Origin: Pontibacter sp. FD36
GTDB lineage: Bacteria; Bacteroidota; Bacteroidia; Cytophagales; Hymenobacteraceae
Assembly: GCF_015686655.1 (NCBI RefSeq)
Contig: NZ_JADPMP010000004.1
Span: forward strand, 295,484 to 359,483
Direction of reading: 5' to 3'
DNA length: 64,000 nucleotides
Position 1 is the first letter of the stretch. Each line of letters starts with the position of its first letter. Under the pieces are notes generated by a model. It saw only the letters and a program-made list of their open reading frames with translations, had not been told where the DNA came from and did not search any database. Both the position numbers and the translations under genes were made by a program. Below, piece after piece: positions 25,973-35,191 of the stretch.

Positions 25973-26581
25973 ATGAAAGCACTTTTGCTGATCGACATAC
26001 AAAACGATTTTCTGCCTGGCGGCGCATTGGCTGTGCCGGAAGGGGACTTGATCATACCTATTGTGAACCGGCTGCAGGAGCAGTTTGATCTGGTGGTGGC
26101 GACGCAGGACTGGCATCCGGCTGATCACAAGAGCTTTGCCTCAAATCATGAAGGGAAGAGCCCGTTTGAAACGACCGAGCTACTCGGGCTACCGCAGGTG
26201 CTCTGGCCCGACCACTGCCTGCAGGGCACACCCGGAGCCGACCTCGCTCCTGCTCTTGAAACCAGAAAGATTGAGGCTATTTTCAGGAAAGGCACTAATC
26301 CGGAAATCGACAGCTACAGCGGCTTTTATGACAACGGCCGTCTCAAGTCAACGGGGCTGGCAGACTACCTGCGTGGCAAAGGCGTGACGCAACTCTACCT
26401 GGCTGGCCTGGCCGCCGACTACTGTGTGTACTACTCTGCCAAAGATGCCCTGGGCGAAGGGTTTGAGAAGTATTTCATTGAAGATGCGACCCGCCCGATC
26501 AGTCAGGAAGGCTATGCCGCTGCACGTGCCGACATGCTGGCCAGCGGCGGAAAAATCATACAGAGCAGCGACCTGCTTTAG
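25973..26581 (+). CDS. pncA: Nicotinamidase
   Basis: A 202-residue isochorismatase-fold amidase that deaminates nicotinamide to nicotinate in NAD salvage. The triad residues are visible: Asp in IDIQNDFLPGG, Lys in FRKGTNPEIDSYSGF, and Cys in LAADYCVYYSAKDA. The metal-binding Asp/His are in TQDWHPADHKSF. Length is typical. It converges on menA, with 17 bp between stops. Confidence 0.93.
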   Translation: MKALLLIDIQNDFLPGGALAVPEGDLIIPIVNRLQEQFDLVVATQDWHPADHKSFASNHEGKSPFETTELLGLPQVLWPDHCLQGTPGADLAPALETRKIEAIFRKGTNPEIDSYSGFYDNGRLKSTGLADYLRGKGVTQLYLAGLAADYCVYYSAKDALGEGFEKYFIEDATRPISQEGYAAARADMLASGGKIIQSSDLL

Positions 26582-26598
26582 CAACTGATCAAAACTGA

Positions 26599-27534
26599 TC
26601 AAGCCACCACCTGGCCTATCCCGAAAAGCAGTACAAACAACATGGTCGTAATCGCCATCTGCTTCAGGTATGGGTCGAGCTCTGCTGACGTTTGCTTTTG
26701 CCATACCTTCACGCCATTGACCAACACAAGAGGTACAGCCAGCACAAACAGAAACTGCCACACGCTGTGGAAGTTGAGCAGCACATAGGCCACTGCACTC
26801 AGCACACCCCCTGCCAGTAAGAAAGTATGGTAGACACGTGCCCGCACTGGCCCGAGGCGTACAGGTATGGAGCGCTTGCCCGCCAGCACATCCGATTTGA
26901 TATCCCGGATATTATTCACGTTGAGCACTGCCGTAGAGAAGAAGCCGCAAACCATAGCCGGCAGGATCACCAGCATGGGCAGCAACTGCGCCTGCAAAAA
27001 GAAAGTACCCAGCACACCCACCAATCCGAAGAACATGAACACGAAGATATCGCCCAGGCCGGCATAACCATAAGGTTTGGAGCCGGCTGTATAGTTAATG
27101 GCAGCCCAGATAGATGCCAGGCCAAGAGCAAGAAAGACCAGGAACAGGTAGATACCTTCGGTACCGAAAGCCACCCACAGCAGCAGCAAGCCCGACACCA
27201 GCGAGAGCAGGCTGAAAACAGCCATCCCTTTCTTCATGTGTTCAGCTTTGATGTGCCCGGCCTGCACCGCCCGCTTCGGCCCCTCCCGGTGCACGCTGTC
27301 GGCACCGTGTATGGAGTCGCCGTAATCGTTGGCGAGGTTGGAAAGTATCTGCAGGAAAAGTGTGGTGAGTACGCACAAGCCGACCACCACCGCATCGAAA
27401 GCGCCGTAGGCCGCCGCCATAAAGCCTCCCATACCGATGCAGGAAAAAGCCAGCGGCAGCGTGCGCGGCCTAAAAGCGGAAATCCAGGCCTTTACCAGAC
27501 CTGGATTCTGCGGAATGTGTTGTGTTGTATTCAA
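26599..27534 (-). CDS. menA: 1,4-dihydroxy-2-naphthoate polyprenyltransferase
   Basis: A 311-residue UbiA-family membrane prenyltransferase that attaches the isoprenoid chain in menaquinone synthesis. The two Asp-rich motifs are visible: NLANDYGDSIHGAD (about residues 66-79) and NNIRDIKSD (about residues 208-216). Nine hydrophobic segments fit the fold. A 51-nt gap separates it from the downstream-oriented gpx gene upstream. MenA agrees with the menaquinone-based chain expected from NuoHIJK. Confidence 0.9.
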   Translation of the reverse strand: MNTTQHIPQNPGLVKAWISAFRPRTLPLAFSCIGMGGFMAAAYGAFDAVVVGLCVLTTLFLQILSNLANDYGDSIHGADSVHREGPKRAVQAGHIKAEHMKKGMAVFSLLSLVSGLLLLWVAFGTEGIYLFLVFLALGLASIWAAINYTAGSKPYGYAGLGDIFVFMFFGLVGVLGTFFLQAQLLPMLVILPAMVCGFFSTAVLNVNNIRDIKSDVLAGKRSIPVRLGPVRARVYHTFLLAGGVLSAVAYVLLNFHSVWQFLFVLAVPLVLVNGVKVWQKQTSAELDPYLKQMAITTMLFVLLFGIGQVVA

Positions 27535-27543
27535 GGTATTTCT

Positions 27544-27580
27544 CTAAAAAATCAGGTATAGCACCAATGCTTATACCTGA
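27544..27580 (-). terminator. Intrinsic terminator of gpx built from GGTATA motifs
   Basis: The stem is tcaggtata (27552-27560) with tatacctga (27572-27580), a perfect 9-bp match. On the minus strand it leads into attttttag (27551-27544), giving a rho-independent terminator for the peroxidase gene. Confidence 0.6.
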
Positions 27581-27585
27581 CGTCA

Positions 27586-28194
27586 TTACTTCTGAATCGC
27601 CGCCAGGATCTCCTCTCCCATCGGTTTCACTTTTGACGGATAGAAGGCAACCACCTTGCCGTTCTCGTCGATCAAATATTTGCTGAAGTTCCAGCCTGGC
27701 TCCTCATTGTTCGGGCTGTTTTTGGCAAGCCACTTGTAAAGCGGATGCTGGTCATCGCCTTTCACGGATACCTTCTCCATCATCTGGAAAGTCACACCGT
27801 AGTTCTTCTGGCAGAAAGCCGCAATCTCCTCTTCTGAGCCGGGCTCCTGTCCGCCAAAGTTGTTTGCCGGGAAGCCCAGAATCACCACCTTATCACCATG
27901 CGTCTCGTGGAGCTTCTGCAGGTCGGCATACTGTGGGGTATAGCCGCACTCCGAGGCTGTATTCACAACCAGTATTTTCTTGCCTTTAAACTTCGACAAA
28001 TCGATTGCCTGTCCTTCGAGGCTGTTTACCTTAAAAGAATAGAAGTCAGAACTCTGTGTCGTCTGAGATGCTTGTGTCTCCATAGTGTCTGTCGTTGTAG
28101 CTGTTGCCGGGCTGTTTGTGTTTGAACCACCTGAACAGGCAGTTGCTATACCTAGTACAAGACCTGCGGTTAAAAGTTGTGCGGTACGCTTCAT
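27586..28194 (-). CDS. Exported glutathione peroxidase-like lipoprotein
   Basis: A 202-residue thiol peroxidase of the GPx family. The catalytic Cys is in NTASECGYTPQY, with Gln in NFGGQEPG and Trp in GWNFSKYL forming the family triad. An N-terminal lipoprotein signal (lipobox IATAC, then Ser/Thr-rich linker) places it in the envelope, unlike the usual cytosolic BsaA/BtuE forms. It likely reduces peroxides with a thioredoxin-type donor. Confidence 0.88.
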   Translation of the reverse strand: MKRTAQLLTAGLVLGIATACSGGSNTNSPATATTTDTMETQASQTTQSSDFYSFKVNSLEGQAIDLSKFKGKKILVVNTASECGYTPQYADLQKLHETHGDKVVILGFPANNFGGQEPGSEEEIAAFCQKNYGVTFQMMEKVSVKGDDQHPLYKWLAKNSPNNEEPGWNFSKYLIDENGKVVAFYPSKVKPMGEEILAAIQK

Positions 28195-28417
28195 GTTTTT
28201 GTGGTTTAGGTATACGTATATGCGGCTTAACCGGAAAATACTGTTTTTGTTTCAACTCACTGTAGCGTGAGCATCCACACTCGTGTTAGCTGTTTTGGAG
28301 CCTGTACCCCGTAAGTTACTTTATGTATAGCCAAAGAGCCCAGAGGTCCCACTATAATAGGCACGAGCGAGGACGCCCGCGCCATACCTACATTCCTTTA
28401 ACCGCTATACCTAGTTC

Positions 28418-30208
28418 TTACATTCGCTCCGGCACTTCTATACCCAGCAGGCTCATGCTTTCGCGTACGAAGCGGGCTACCATGGCAGAGAGGGCAATGC
28501 GGAAGTTGCGGGCCTGCTCGTCTGTCTCGTTGAAGATCGAGATCTCCTGGTAGAAACGGTTATAGGCTTTGGCCAGCTCGTAGGCGTAGTTCGCGATCAC
28601 AGACGGAGCGTATAGCTTACCAGCTTCTTTCACCACCTCCGGATAGTTTACCAGCTGCACGATTACCTCCTGCTCAGCTTCGTGCAGGTTGTTGAAGTCA
28701 CTAAAAGAGGCGGCATCCACGGCAATACCCATCTCGCCAGCCTTGCGCAGGATGGCAGAGATACGAGCGTGTGTGTACTGCACAAACGGCCCTGTGTTGC
28801 CACGGAAGTCAATCGACTCCTGCGGGTTAAAGAGCATGCGCTTCTTCGGATCCACTTTCAGCAGGAAGTACTTCAGGGCACCCATGGCCAGGGTATGGTA
28901 CAGCTGCTGTGCTTCCTCCGGCGTGAAGCCTTCAATCTTGCCCAGCTCCTCTGTCTGCTGACGGGCGGTGTCGATCATCTCGGCTACCAGCTCGTCGGCA
29001 TCCACTACGGTGCCTTCTCTTGATTTCATTTTGCCGGATGGCAGGTCCACCATGCCGTAAGACAGGTGATAGATGCCCTCCGCGTATGGCTTGCCCAGAT
29101 TCTTCAGCACGGCCTTCAATACCTGGAAGTGGTAGTTCTGCTCATCAGCCACTACGTAAACCGACTGGTCATACGGGAAGTCATTATATTTCAGTTCGGC
29201 TGTACCCAAATCTTGGGTGATATAAACCGAAGTGCCGTCAGAGCGAAGCAAGAGTTTCTCGTCCAGGCCTTCGTCGGTCAGGTCAACCCATACCGATCCG
29301 TCTGGCTTTTTGAAGAACACGCCTTTCTGCAGACCTTCTTCTACACGCTCTTTGCCCAGGGTATAAGTCTCAGACTCGTAATAGAACTTATCAAAATTAA
29401 CGCCGATGTTGCGGTAAGTGGCATCGAAGCCTTCATATACCCAGCCATTCATGGTCTTCCACAGCGATACCACTTCCTCGTCGCCCTGCTCCCACTGCTG
29501 CAGCATGGCCTGTGCCTCCAGCATTAGCGGCGCCTTCTTCTTCGCCTCTTCCTTGTCCATGCCACCGGCTACCAGCTCATCGATCTGCTCCTTGTAAGCT
29601 TTGTCGAACAGCACATAGTATTTGCCAGCCAGGTGGTCGCCTTTCATGCCGCTGCTTTCCGGGGTTTCGCCATTGCCCATTTTCTGGTAAGCCAGCATGG
29701 ATTTGCAGATGTGGATACCGCGGTCGTTCACCAGGTTCGCCTTCATCACGTTATGCCCGTTGGCCTTCATGATCTCCGACACCGAATAGCCCAGGAAGTT
29801 GTTGCGCAGGTGGCCCAGGTGCAACGGCTTGTTCGTGTTTGGCGAAGAGTATTCCACCATCACCTTCTTGCCAGAGTCAGCCGCCTGCCCGTGCGCAGGG
29901 TTGGTCATCAGGTCGCGGAACAGGCGCACCCATACCTCTTCTTCTATTTCCAGATTCAGGAAGCCTTTCACCACGTTGAAGTTCTTCACCTCGGCGGCAT
30001 GGTCTTTCAGGTAAGCACCCAATGCCTCCCCGATCTGCTCAGGGCCTTTGCCGGCCTGCTTGGTGTAAGGGAAAGTTACGAACGTGAAGCTGCCGGCAAA
30101 CTCTTTGCGGGTTGGCTGGAGGGCGATAGTAGAAGCGTCAACAGTAAGGCCAAACAAAGCCTGAAGTGCCTGGCTAATGCTTTGGCTGATGGCGTTTTGA
30201 AGTTGCAT
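28418..30208 (-). CDS. argS: Arginyl-tRNA synthetase
   Basis: A 596-residue class I synthetase. After the N-terminal ArgS-specific domain comes the ATP-site motif NKPLHLGHLRNNFLG (HIGH equivalent). A KMSKS-like GKMKSREGTVVDADEL and the C-terminal DALR anticodon-binding helix bundle (TGPFVQYTHARI, then ALSAMVARFVRESMSLLGI) follow. Length is normal. It follows the arginase gene by 8 nt, so both are one transcript. Confidence 0.95.
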   Translation of the reverse strand: MQLQNAISQSISQALQALFGLTVDASTIALQPTRKEFAGSFTFVTFPYTKQAGKGPEQIGEALGAYLKDHAAEVKNFNVVKGFLNLEIEEEVWVRLFRDLMTNPAHGQAADSGKKVMVEYSSPNTNKPLHLGHLRNNFLGYSVSEIMKANGHNVMKANLVNDRGIHICKSMLAYQKMGNGETPESSGMKGDHLAGKYYVLFDKAYKEQIDELVAGGMDKEEAKKKAPLMLEAQAMLQQWEQGDEEVVSLWKTMNGWVYEGFDATYRNIGVNFDKFYYESETYTLGKERVEEGLQKGVFFKKPDGSVWVDLTDEGLDEKLLLRSDGTSVYITQDLGTAELKYNDFPYDQSVYVVADEQNYHFQVLKAVLKNLGKPYAEGIYHLSYGMVDLPSGKMKSREGTVVDADELVAEMIDTARQQTEELGKIEGFTPEEAQQLYHTLAMGALKYFLLKVDPKKRMLFNPQESIDFRGNTGPFVQYTHARISAILRKAGEMGIAVDAASFSDFNNLHEAEQEVIVQLVNYPEVVKEAGKLYAPSVIANYAYELAKAYNRFYQEISIFNETDEQARNFRIALSAMVARFVRESMSLLGIEVPERM

Positions 30209-30216
30209 TAAGTGAA

Positions 30217-31188
30217 TTAATGTATAGCTGTTTTATTAAATTCTCGGTGTAAAATGGCGTCAGTGGCTGTCTCGAGTATGTCGAAAGCGTTCTCAGCCAT
30301 AGTGTTTTCAGTGTCGAGCGTCGGGTTGATCTCGGTCATCTCGTAGCACACAATGCGCGGGTCCTGCAACAGGTGGTAGTTCAGCAGCTTCGCCTCCTCT
30401 ACGGTCAGGCCCACCTCTACCGGGGTACCCGTTCCTTTCGAGAACTTCGAATCGAGGCTATCCACGTCAAAGGACACATAGATAATATCGCAGTCCTGCA
30501 GACGCCCGAGGGCTTCAGCCGCTACCTGCTCCGGTCCCTTCTTACTCAGCTCAGCATAGGTAAAGTTCTTGATGCCGTGTTTGGTCATCAGGTAATCTTC
30601 CGGCTCTTCGGTATCGCGCACTACAATGTATACCAGGTGCTCGGGCTTCAGCTTAGGACCGTCATAGCCCAGCTTCTTGAGCGAGTTCCAGAAGAAAACA
30701 GTTTCTGGTGCCGGGTCATTTATCTGACGCTCCAGGTTGTCGATGTTGAGCGCCATGGCCAGCGGCATACCGTGTACGTTGCCCGAAGGTGAGGTATACG
30801 GCGAGTGGATGTCGGCGTGCGCGTCTACCCAGATCACCCCCAGCGTCTTGTCCGGGTATGCTGATTTTATGCCTGCTATGGTGCCGTGGGCATTGGAGTG
30901 GTCACCGGACAGCACGAGCGGAAACATGTCCAGCTCCAGTGTCTGCTCTACGGCATTGGCAATGTTTTTCTGCACCGTCAGGATACTGTCGATGCGGTGC
31001 GCATTCGGGAACAGGTCCCTGTCGAACAGGGTATAGTTAAGATCGGGTACGCTGATCGAGTTGAAACGCTTGAAGTAGTCGCAGCCTTTGTCCCAGCATG
31101 CTACCCGCAATGCGTCAACTCCCATGCTCGCTCCACGTGTTCCGGCACCCAACTCTGACCTGACTTCTATAAGTTTAATCTTTTTCAT
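30217..31188 (-). CDS. rocF: Arginase
   Basis: A 323-residue ureohydrolase converting arginine to ornithine and urea. The dimanganese ligands are visible: GDHSNAHGT, VDAHADIHSP and SFDVDSLD, plus a substrate-site GMPLA region and EINPTLDT. It is upstream of argS with an 8-nt gap and divergent from the arginine decarboxylase gene. An agmatinase cannot be wholly excluded by motif alone, but the pattern and context favour arginase. Confidence 0.85.
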   Translation of the reverse strand: MKKIKLIEVRSELGAGTRGASMGVDALRVACWDKGCDYFKRFNSISVPDLNYTLFDRDLFPNAHRIDSILTVQKNIANAVEQTLELDMFPLVLSGDHSNAHGTIAGIKSAYPDKTLGVIWVDAHADIHSPYTSPSGNVHGMPLAMALNIDNLERQINDPAPETVFFWNSLKKLGYDGPKLKPEHLVYIVVRDTEEPEDYLMTKHGIKNFTYAELSKKGPEQVAAEALGRLQDCDIIYVSFDVDSLDSKFSKGTGTPVEVGLTVEEAKLLNYHLLQDPRIVCYEMTEINPTLDTENTMAENAFDILETATDAILHREFNKTAIH

Positions 31189-31358
31189 AGATCTATATGT
31201 TCTGCATCGCTAGCTTCCATCTTTCACAAAATTTTCCGGCTATAAAGAGCCTAATAGGAACAATTTCATGAACGATTCATATAAATTGAACTAAGTTTTT
31301 GCAAAGATGGTAAATAACGAACAATATTGCATGTTTTCTTAAGAGCACAAGCACCATA

Positions 31359-32753
31359 ATGGATAAATACACTGACCTAATACACCAAACGTTTGATTTC
31401 CCAACGGAAGAATTCACTGTAGAGAACAACGAATTGTACTTCAACGGTATTCCCCTGATGGACCTGATCAAGCAGTATGGTACTCCTTTAAAATTAACAT
31501 ACCTGCCCAAAATTAGTTCTCAGATTCAGAAGGCGAAGCGTCTTTTTAACGATGCCATTCAGAAACTGGATTACCAGGGTACTTATACCTATTGCTACTG
31601 CACCAAGGCTTCGCATTTCTCATTCGTGATGGAGGAAGCTCTCAAAAACGGTATTCATATCGAGACCTCATCGGGTTACGACATGCAGATCGTGCGGGCA
31701 CTGCACAAGAAGGGCAAAATCGACAAGAACACCTACATCATCTGCAACGGCTTTAAGCGTGAGCGCTACCGCCAGTGGATTTCGGAGCTGATCAACGATG
31801 GCTTCGTGAACTGTATGCCGATACTTGACCACCTGGGCGAGATCGACTACTACAAGGAGCACGTGAACACGAAGACCAAAGTAGGTATACGCTTGGCCTC
31901 GGACGAAGAGCCGAAGTTTGAGTTCTATACCTCCCGACTAGGTGTGCGCTACAACGACGTGATCGACCTGTATGAGCAGCAGATAAAGCCAGACGAGCGC
32001 TTTGAGCTCAAGATGCTGCACTACTTCATCAACACAGGTATAAAAGACACCTCTTACTACTGGTCGGAGTTGAGCCGCTTTGTGCACAAGTACTGCGAAG
32101 TGAAAAAAGTATGCCCGGAGCTGGACACCATCGACATTGGCGGTGGCTTCCCGATCAAAACCTCCATTCAGGCTGACTACAACTACCAGTACATGACCGA
32201 GGAAATTCTGCGCACGATCAAGCGGATCTGCAAGGAAGAGGGTGTGCCGGAGCCGAACATCTTCACAGAGTTTGGCATCTTTACAGTAGGCGAGAGTGCC
32301 GCTAACATCTACTCTATCCTGGACGAGAAGCTGCAGAACGACAAGGAACTTTGGTACATGATCGATGGTTCGTTTATTACCAACCTGCCTGACGCCTGGG
32401 CATTGAACCAACGCTGGCCATTGCTGGCGATCAACCACTGGAACAAGGAATACCGCAAAATTCAGCTTGGCGGTATGACCTGCGACAGCCAGGACTACTA
32501 TAACTCTGAGATGCATTCCTTCCAGGTGTTCCTCCCGAAAGCGCCAAAAGATGAGCCGCTTTACATTGGTTTCTTCCACACAGGAGCCTACCAGGAGCAA
32601 CTAAGCGGGTATGGTGGCATCAAGCACTGCCTGATTCCTTCGCCACAGCATATTCTGGTGGATCGTGACGAGGAGGGTAAGCTTATCAGCTGGCAGTTTG
32701 CGCCAGAGCAGACCTATGAATCGATGCTGAACATATTGGGATACGAAATTTAA
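31359..32753 (+). CDS. speA: Arginine decarboxylase, compact fold-III type
   Basis: A 464-residue PLP-dependent decarboxylase with the alanine-racemase-like barrel. The PLP lysine is in YCYCTKASHFSF. The phosphate-binding DIDIGGGFPIKT glycine loop and DGSFITNLPDAW follow, and the C-terminal MTCDSQDYY provides the conserved catalytic Cys-Asp. It is much shorter than E. coli SpeA (about 650 residues). This is the compact form found in Bacteroidota. It makes agmatine from arginine; a homologous substrate such as lysine or ornithine cannot be ruled out by reading alone. Confidence 0.8.
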   Translation: MDKYTDLIHQTFDFPTEEFTVENNELYFNGIPLMDLIKQYGTPLKLTYLPKISSQIQKAKRLFNDAIQKLDYQGTYTYCYCTKASHFSFVMEEALKNGIHIETSSGYDMQIVRALHKKGKIDKNTYIICNGFKRERYRQWISELINDGFVNCMPILDHLGEIDYYKEHVNTKTKVGIRLASDEEPKFEFYTSRLGVRYNDVIDLYEQQIKPDERFELKMLHYFINTGIKDTSYYWSELSRFVHKYCEVKKVCPELDTIDIGGGFPIKTSIQADYNYQYMTEEILRTIKRICKEEGVPEPNIFTEFGIFTVGESAANIYSILDEKLQNDKELWYMIDGSFITNLPDAWALNQRWPLLAINHWNKEYRKIQLGGMTCDSQDYYNSEMHSFQVFLPKAPKDEPLYIGFFHTGAYQEQLSGYGGIKHCLIPSPQHILVDRDEEGKLISWQFAPEQTYESMLNILGYEI

Positions 32754-32783
32754 GACCGCGCGCGTTAAATTTGCGTATACTGT

Positions 32784-32813
32784 TTTGCATTTATAGTAAA
32801 AATTGTATTTTTG
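32784..32813 (+). promoter_or_regulatory. Promoter of the small lipoprotein gene
   Basis: TTTG at 32784-32787, an 18-nt gap and exact TATTTTTG at 32806-32813 make a near-consensus Bacteroidota promoter. It predicts a start near 32820 and a leader of about 24 nt. Confidence 0.65.
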
Positions 32814-32843
32814 GATTACCATCGTTTACCTAACTATATTATC

Positions 32844-33002
32844 ATGAAGAAATTAGCAGCATTCGGCGCATTCATCCTGGCACTGGGTATGACTTCTTGC
32901 AAGACCTACTGCCCAGCCTATAACTTTGCCAGCGTTGAGGTGTCTGAGCAGAACGCCCCGGCAACTGACCTTGTGCAGGAAACTGAAGTGATCAAAGGCT
33001 AA
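32844..33002 (+). CDS. Small lipoprotein
   Basis: A 52-residue lipoprotein with signal MKKLAAFGAFILALG and lipobox GMTSC. Only about 33 residues remain after cleavage, with a further cysteine (KTYCPAY). The longer frame from 32811 is rejected because the promoter lies within it. A terminator closes the gene. Function unknown. Confidence 0.75.
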   Translation: MKKLAAFGAFILALGMTSCKTYCPAYNFASVEVSEQNAPATDLVQETEVIKG

Positions 33003-33026
33003 TCCGAGCGGATTTCCTATGGATAT

Positions 33027-33057
33027 AAAAAAACCGGCTTAAAGGCCGGTTTTTTTG
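33027..33057 (+). terminator. Intrinsic terminator after the small lipoprotein gene
   Basis: A stem aaaaccggc / gccggtttt with a short loop (ttaaag) is followed by a run of T. Confidence 0.85.
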
Positions 33058-33073
33058 TTGCTATACATTTTCA

Positions 33074-33511
33074 CTAAGCGGGTATCACTGCTGTGCTCCT
33101 GCGCCTACTGGTAGCGAGCAGCCCAGCCAGGCAGGCCATGGGCAGGTAGGCTAGGGATAGGTCAACAACTGCGAACCACACCGGCGAAGGCAGTATCCAG
33201 ACACTGGCTATCCCTCCGGCCAGAAAGAAAACGCCTATACCTAAGGCAAATTTCATTTTATGGGTAGCCGCTACCATGGCTGCCACCCAAGCACCCACCA
33301 AGGTGCCCAAGGCGTGCGCCAGAAAAGGCATCAGAAAATGCTTCGGTTCAAACAGGTGCATCCCTGCCGACAGGCCCTCCGATGTAGTGGTATCCACACC
33401 AGCCGGTGGCGGAATAACAGCACCACTCATCATTATGATGCTCATGTTGACGGCACTGCCGACCACGATGCCAGCCACAACGGCCAGGATGTTTCTCAGG
33501 ATTGGGTTCAT
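33074..33511 (-). CDS. Four-helix membrane protein of unknown function
   Basis: A 145-residue integral membrane protein with four hydrophobic helices; the first bears AVVAGIVVGSAVNMSIIMMSG, and TM2 follows FEPKHFLMPFLAHALGTLVG. The pattern recurs in undescribed Bacteroidota membrane proteins. It is 8 nt downstream of the acetyltransferase gene, so they probably form an operon. Confidence 0.65.
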   Translation of the reverse strand: MNPILRNILAVVAGIVVGSAVNMSIIMMSGAVIPPPAGVDTTTSEGLSAGMHLFEPKHFLMPFLAHALGTLVGAWVAAMVAATHKMKFALGIGVFFLAGGIASVWILPSPVWFAVVDLSLAYLPMACLAGLLATSRRRSTAVIPA

Positions 33512-33519
33512 GTTGATTT

Positions 33520-34092
33520 CTATGTGATTGGTTCAGGATGGATGTGGGTATGCTTTGCGTGTGCTGCCTCGTCATCGACTTTCAACTCGTATAAAAGCAA
33601 CTCTTCCGGATCGTTCGGCAGCTGTACTAATTTGCTATACTTCAGGCCTAGCTTCTCCAGCAGTCTTTGTGAAGCTACATTGTTTTTTACTGTGACTGCT
33701 TTGATCCGATTAATACCAAACTCCTCTATACCTGCTCGTTTTACTTCCAGAGCGGCCTCGAGCGCATACCCTTGCCTCTCGTGCTGCGGCAGAAAGGCAA
33801 AGCCTATATCGATCCCGTCCAGTCCTTCGCGGTCATAGAGACCGCAAACACCTAGCTTCTCTCGGTCCGATTTGCGGATGACGGTGTAGTTGGCGTATCC
33901 CAGCCGCTCCAGTTGAGGGGTTATCCTATTACGGATGTAGGCCGCTGCCTCTTCCACAGAATGCACATTTCTGTCTCCGATATATCTGAGCCAACTCGGG
34001 CTGTTGAGCAGTTCCAACATAAAAGCAGCGTCTTTTTCTGATGTTGGTACCAGCAGCAGGCGCTCGGTTTCAAATGATTTGTATGAGGTCAT
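33520..34092 (-). CDS. GNAT-family N-acetyltransferase (RimJ/RimL-like)
   Basis: A 190-residue acyltransferase. The N-terminal FETERLLLVPTSEKDAAFML segment is typical of the RimJ/RimL branch. Motif A for acetyl-CoA binding is in LPQHERQGYALEAALEV (Q/R-x-x-G-x-A), and the later NRIKAVTVKNNVASQRLLEKLGL gives motif B. The substrate could be a ribosomal N-terminus or a small molecule. It lies between the alpha/beta-hydrolase gene and the membrane protein gene on the same strand. Confidence 0.85.
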   Translation of the reverse strand: MTSYKSFETERLLLVPTSEKDAAFMLELLNSPSWLRYIGDRNVHSVEEAAAYIRNRITPQLERLGYANYTVIRKSDREKLGVCGLYDREGLDGIDIGFAFLPQHERQGYALEAALEVKRAGIEEFGINRIKAVTVKNNVASQRLLEKLGLKYSKLVQLPNDPEELLLYELKVDDEAAHAKHTHIHPEPIT

Positions 34093-34109
34093 AGATATAC
34101 TGTGCTAAA

Positions 34110-35093
34110 TCAATTTGTGTGCTGCCTGAAGAATTCCACTACTTCATTATTTATCCTCAAATCAGTACCATGTCCAATATCAGGATATATTCTGAAATCT
34201 GCTTGTACTTTATTTTGCAGATATACCTTCTTTACAAACGCCCATCTCTCCGGCACAAGCTGCTTTCCCATCAGGCGGTAAACGACCTCCCGCTCTTCTT
34301 CACTGTATGCATCATCAAAAGCAACTGCATCATTCTCATCTAATTCGCCCATGTACAGCAACTGAGGCAGTTTTCTGAAGGCCTCCAAGTTCACCGGCTT
34401 TCCGGTTATTTCCTGCAGGTCTGCTATACCTAGCGGATAATACAGGGGCTCTCCAGCTAAATCCGTAACCGGTAGTGTGGCAATTCCATTGATCCCACCC
34501 ATGGCTGCAGCTTTTACTTTCTCCGGATGTAGTAGCGTAAAACGATTGGCAAATGTACCCGAAGCTGAAAATCCTGTCATGAAGAATTTATCTTCCAGTT
34601 TGTAGCCCTTTGACCTCAGTTGTTTTTTGGCGTCTTCCACCATTGCCAGCAACTGCAGATCTAGACGCATTATATCTGCTTCATTTGTTAAAAGCACGTC
34701 CCGATCCAGTGCGTGGGTATAGTAGGTCCAGTTCGTTTGCGACCTCGGGAAGATTGGCACCAACAAGGGGATTTGTAGTTTCTTAGAAGCAAAATTCCCC
34801 ACCGAACTAACACTCGCAGCATACCTGGCTCCTTTTTCGTGATAGGAAAGGGTATCGTTAAGCCCTGTATTGGTTGTCTCCACTAAGAGATGATTTGTGA
34901 CCTCACTTTGGAGCCCTTTTGGCAAATAGACCAGATATTCGAAGTTAAAACCCTCTTCTGGCTTCGCCGCAAATTTCAGCAAGGTATCTGCTGCCAGTAC
35001 CGAAGGGGTTCCGGAATCGTTGCCTTGGATTGGTAGATGTGAACCGCAACTAAAAAAGAGCGAAGTCAACACCACAGCCAGAAGTGTTCTCAT
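34110..35093 (-). CDS. Alpha/beta-hydrolase lipoprotein
   Basis: A 327-residue lipoprotein (lipobox FFSC near residue 16). The nucleophile elbow GFSASG (about residue 170) and a C-terminal YPDIGHGTDLR histidine, with an acidic residue in LYMGELDEND, form a Ser-Asp/Glu-His triad. It resembles esterase-D-like or feruloyl-esterase-like hydrolases of the cell envelope. The substrate is not evident. Confidence 0.75.
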   Translation of the reverse strand: MRTLLAVVLTSLFFSCGSHLPIQGNDSGTPSVLAADTLLKFAAKPEEGFNFEYLVYLPKGLQSEVTNHLLVETTNTGLNDTLSYHEKGARYAASVSSVGNFASKKLQIPLLVPIFPRSQTNWTYYTHALDRDVLLTNEADIMRLDLQLLAMVEDAKKQLRSKGYKLEDKFFMTGFSASGTFANRFTLLHPEKVKAAAMGGINGIATLPVTDLAGEPLYYPLGIADLQEITGKPVNLEAFRKLPQLLYMGELDENDAVAFDDAYSEEEREVVYRLMGKQLVPERWAFVKKVYLQNKVQADFRIYPDIGHGTDLRINNEVVEFFRQHTN

Positions 35094-35191
35094 ATACTTT
35101 ATCTTATTTAAAGATTATGCACACACTAATATAACAATGACTCTATGGAAAGTCCATTAGTTGCATCCTAAATTACAGGGCAATACCAACT

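Noticed and set aside
26827..27561. Long open frame of 244 codons on the plus strand across menA
   Set aside because: It is antisense to a well-supported prenyltransferase, its product is His/Gln/Arg-rich without any motif, and it comes from the codon bias of the real gene.
28360..28384. GC-rich motif (acgagcgaggacgcccgc) between gpx and argS that looks like a REP-type repeat
   Set aside because: I could find only a single copy in the window and the stem is imperfect, so a repeat family is not supported.
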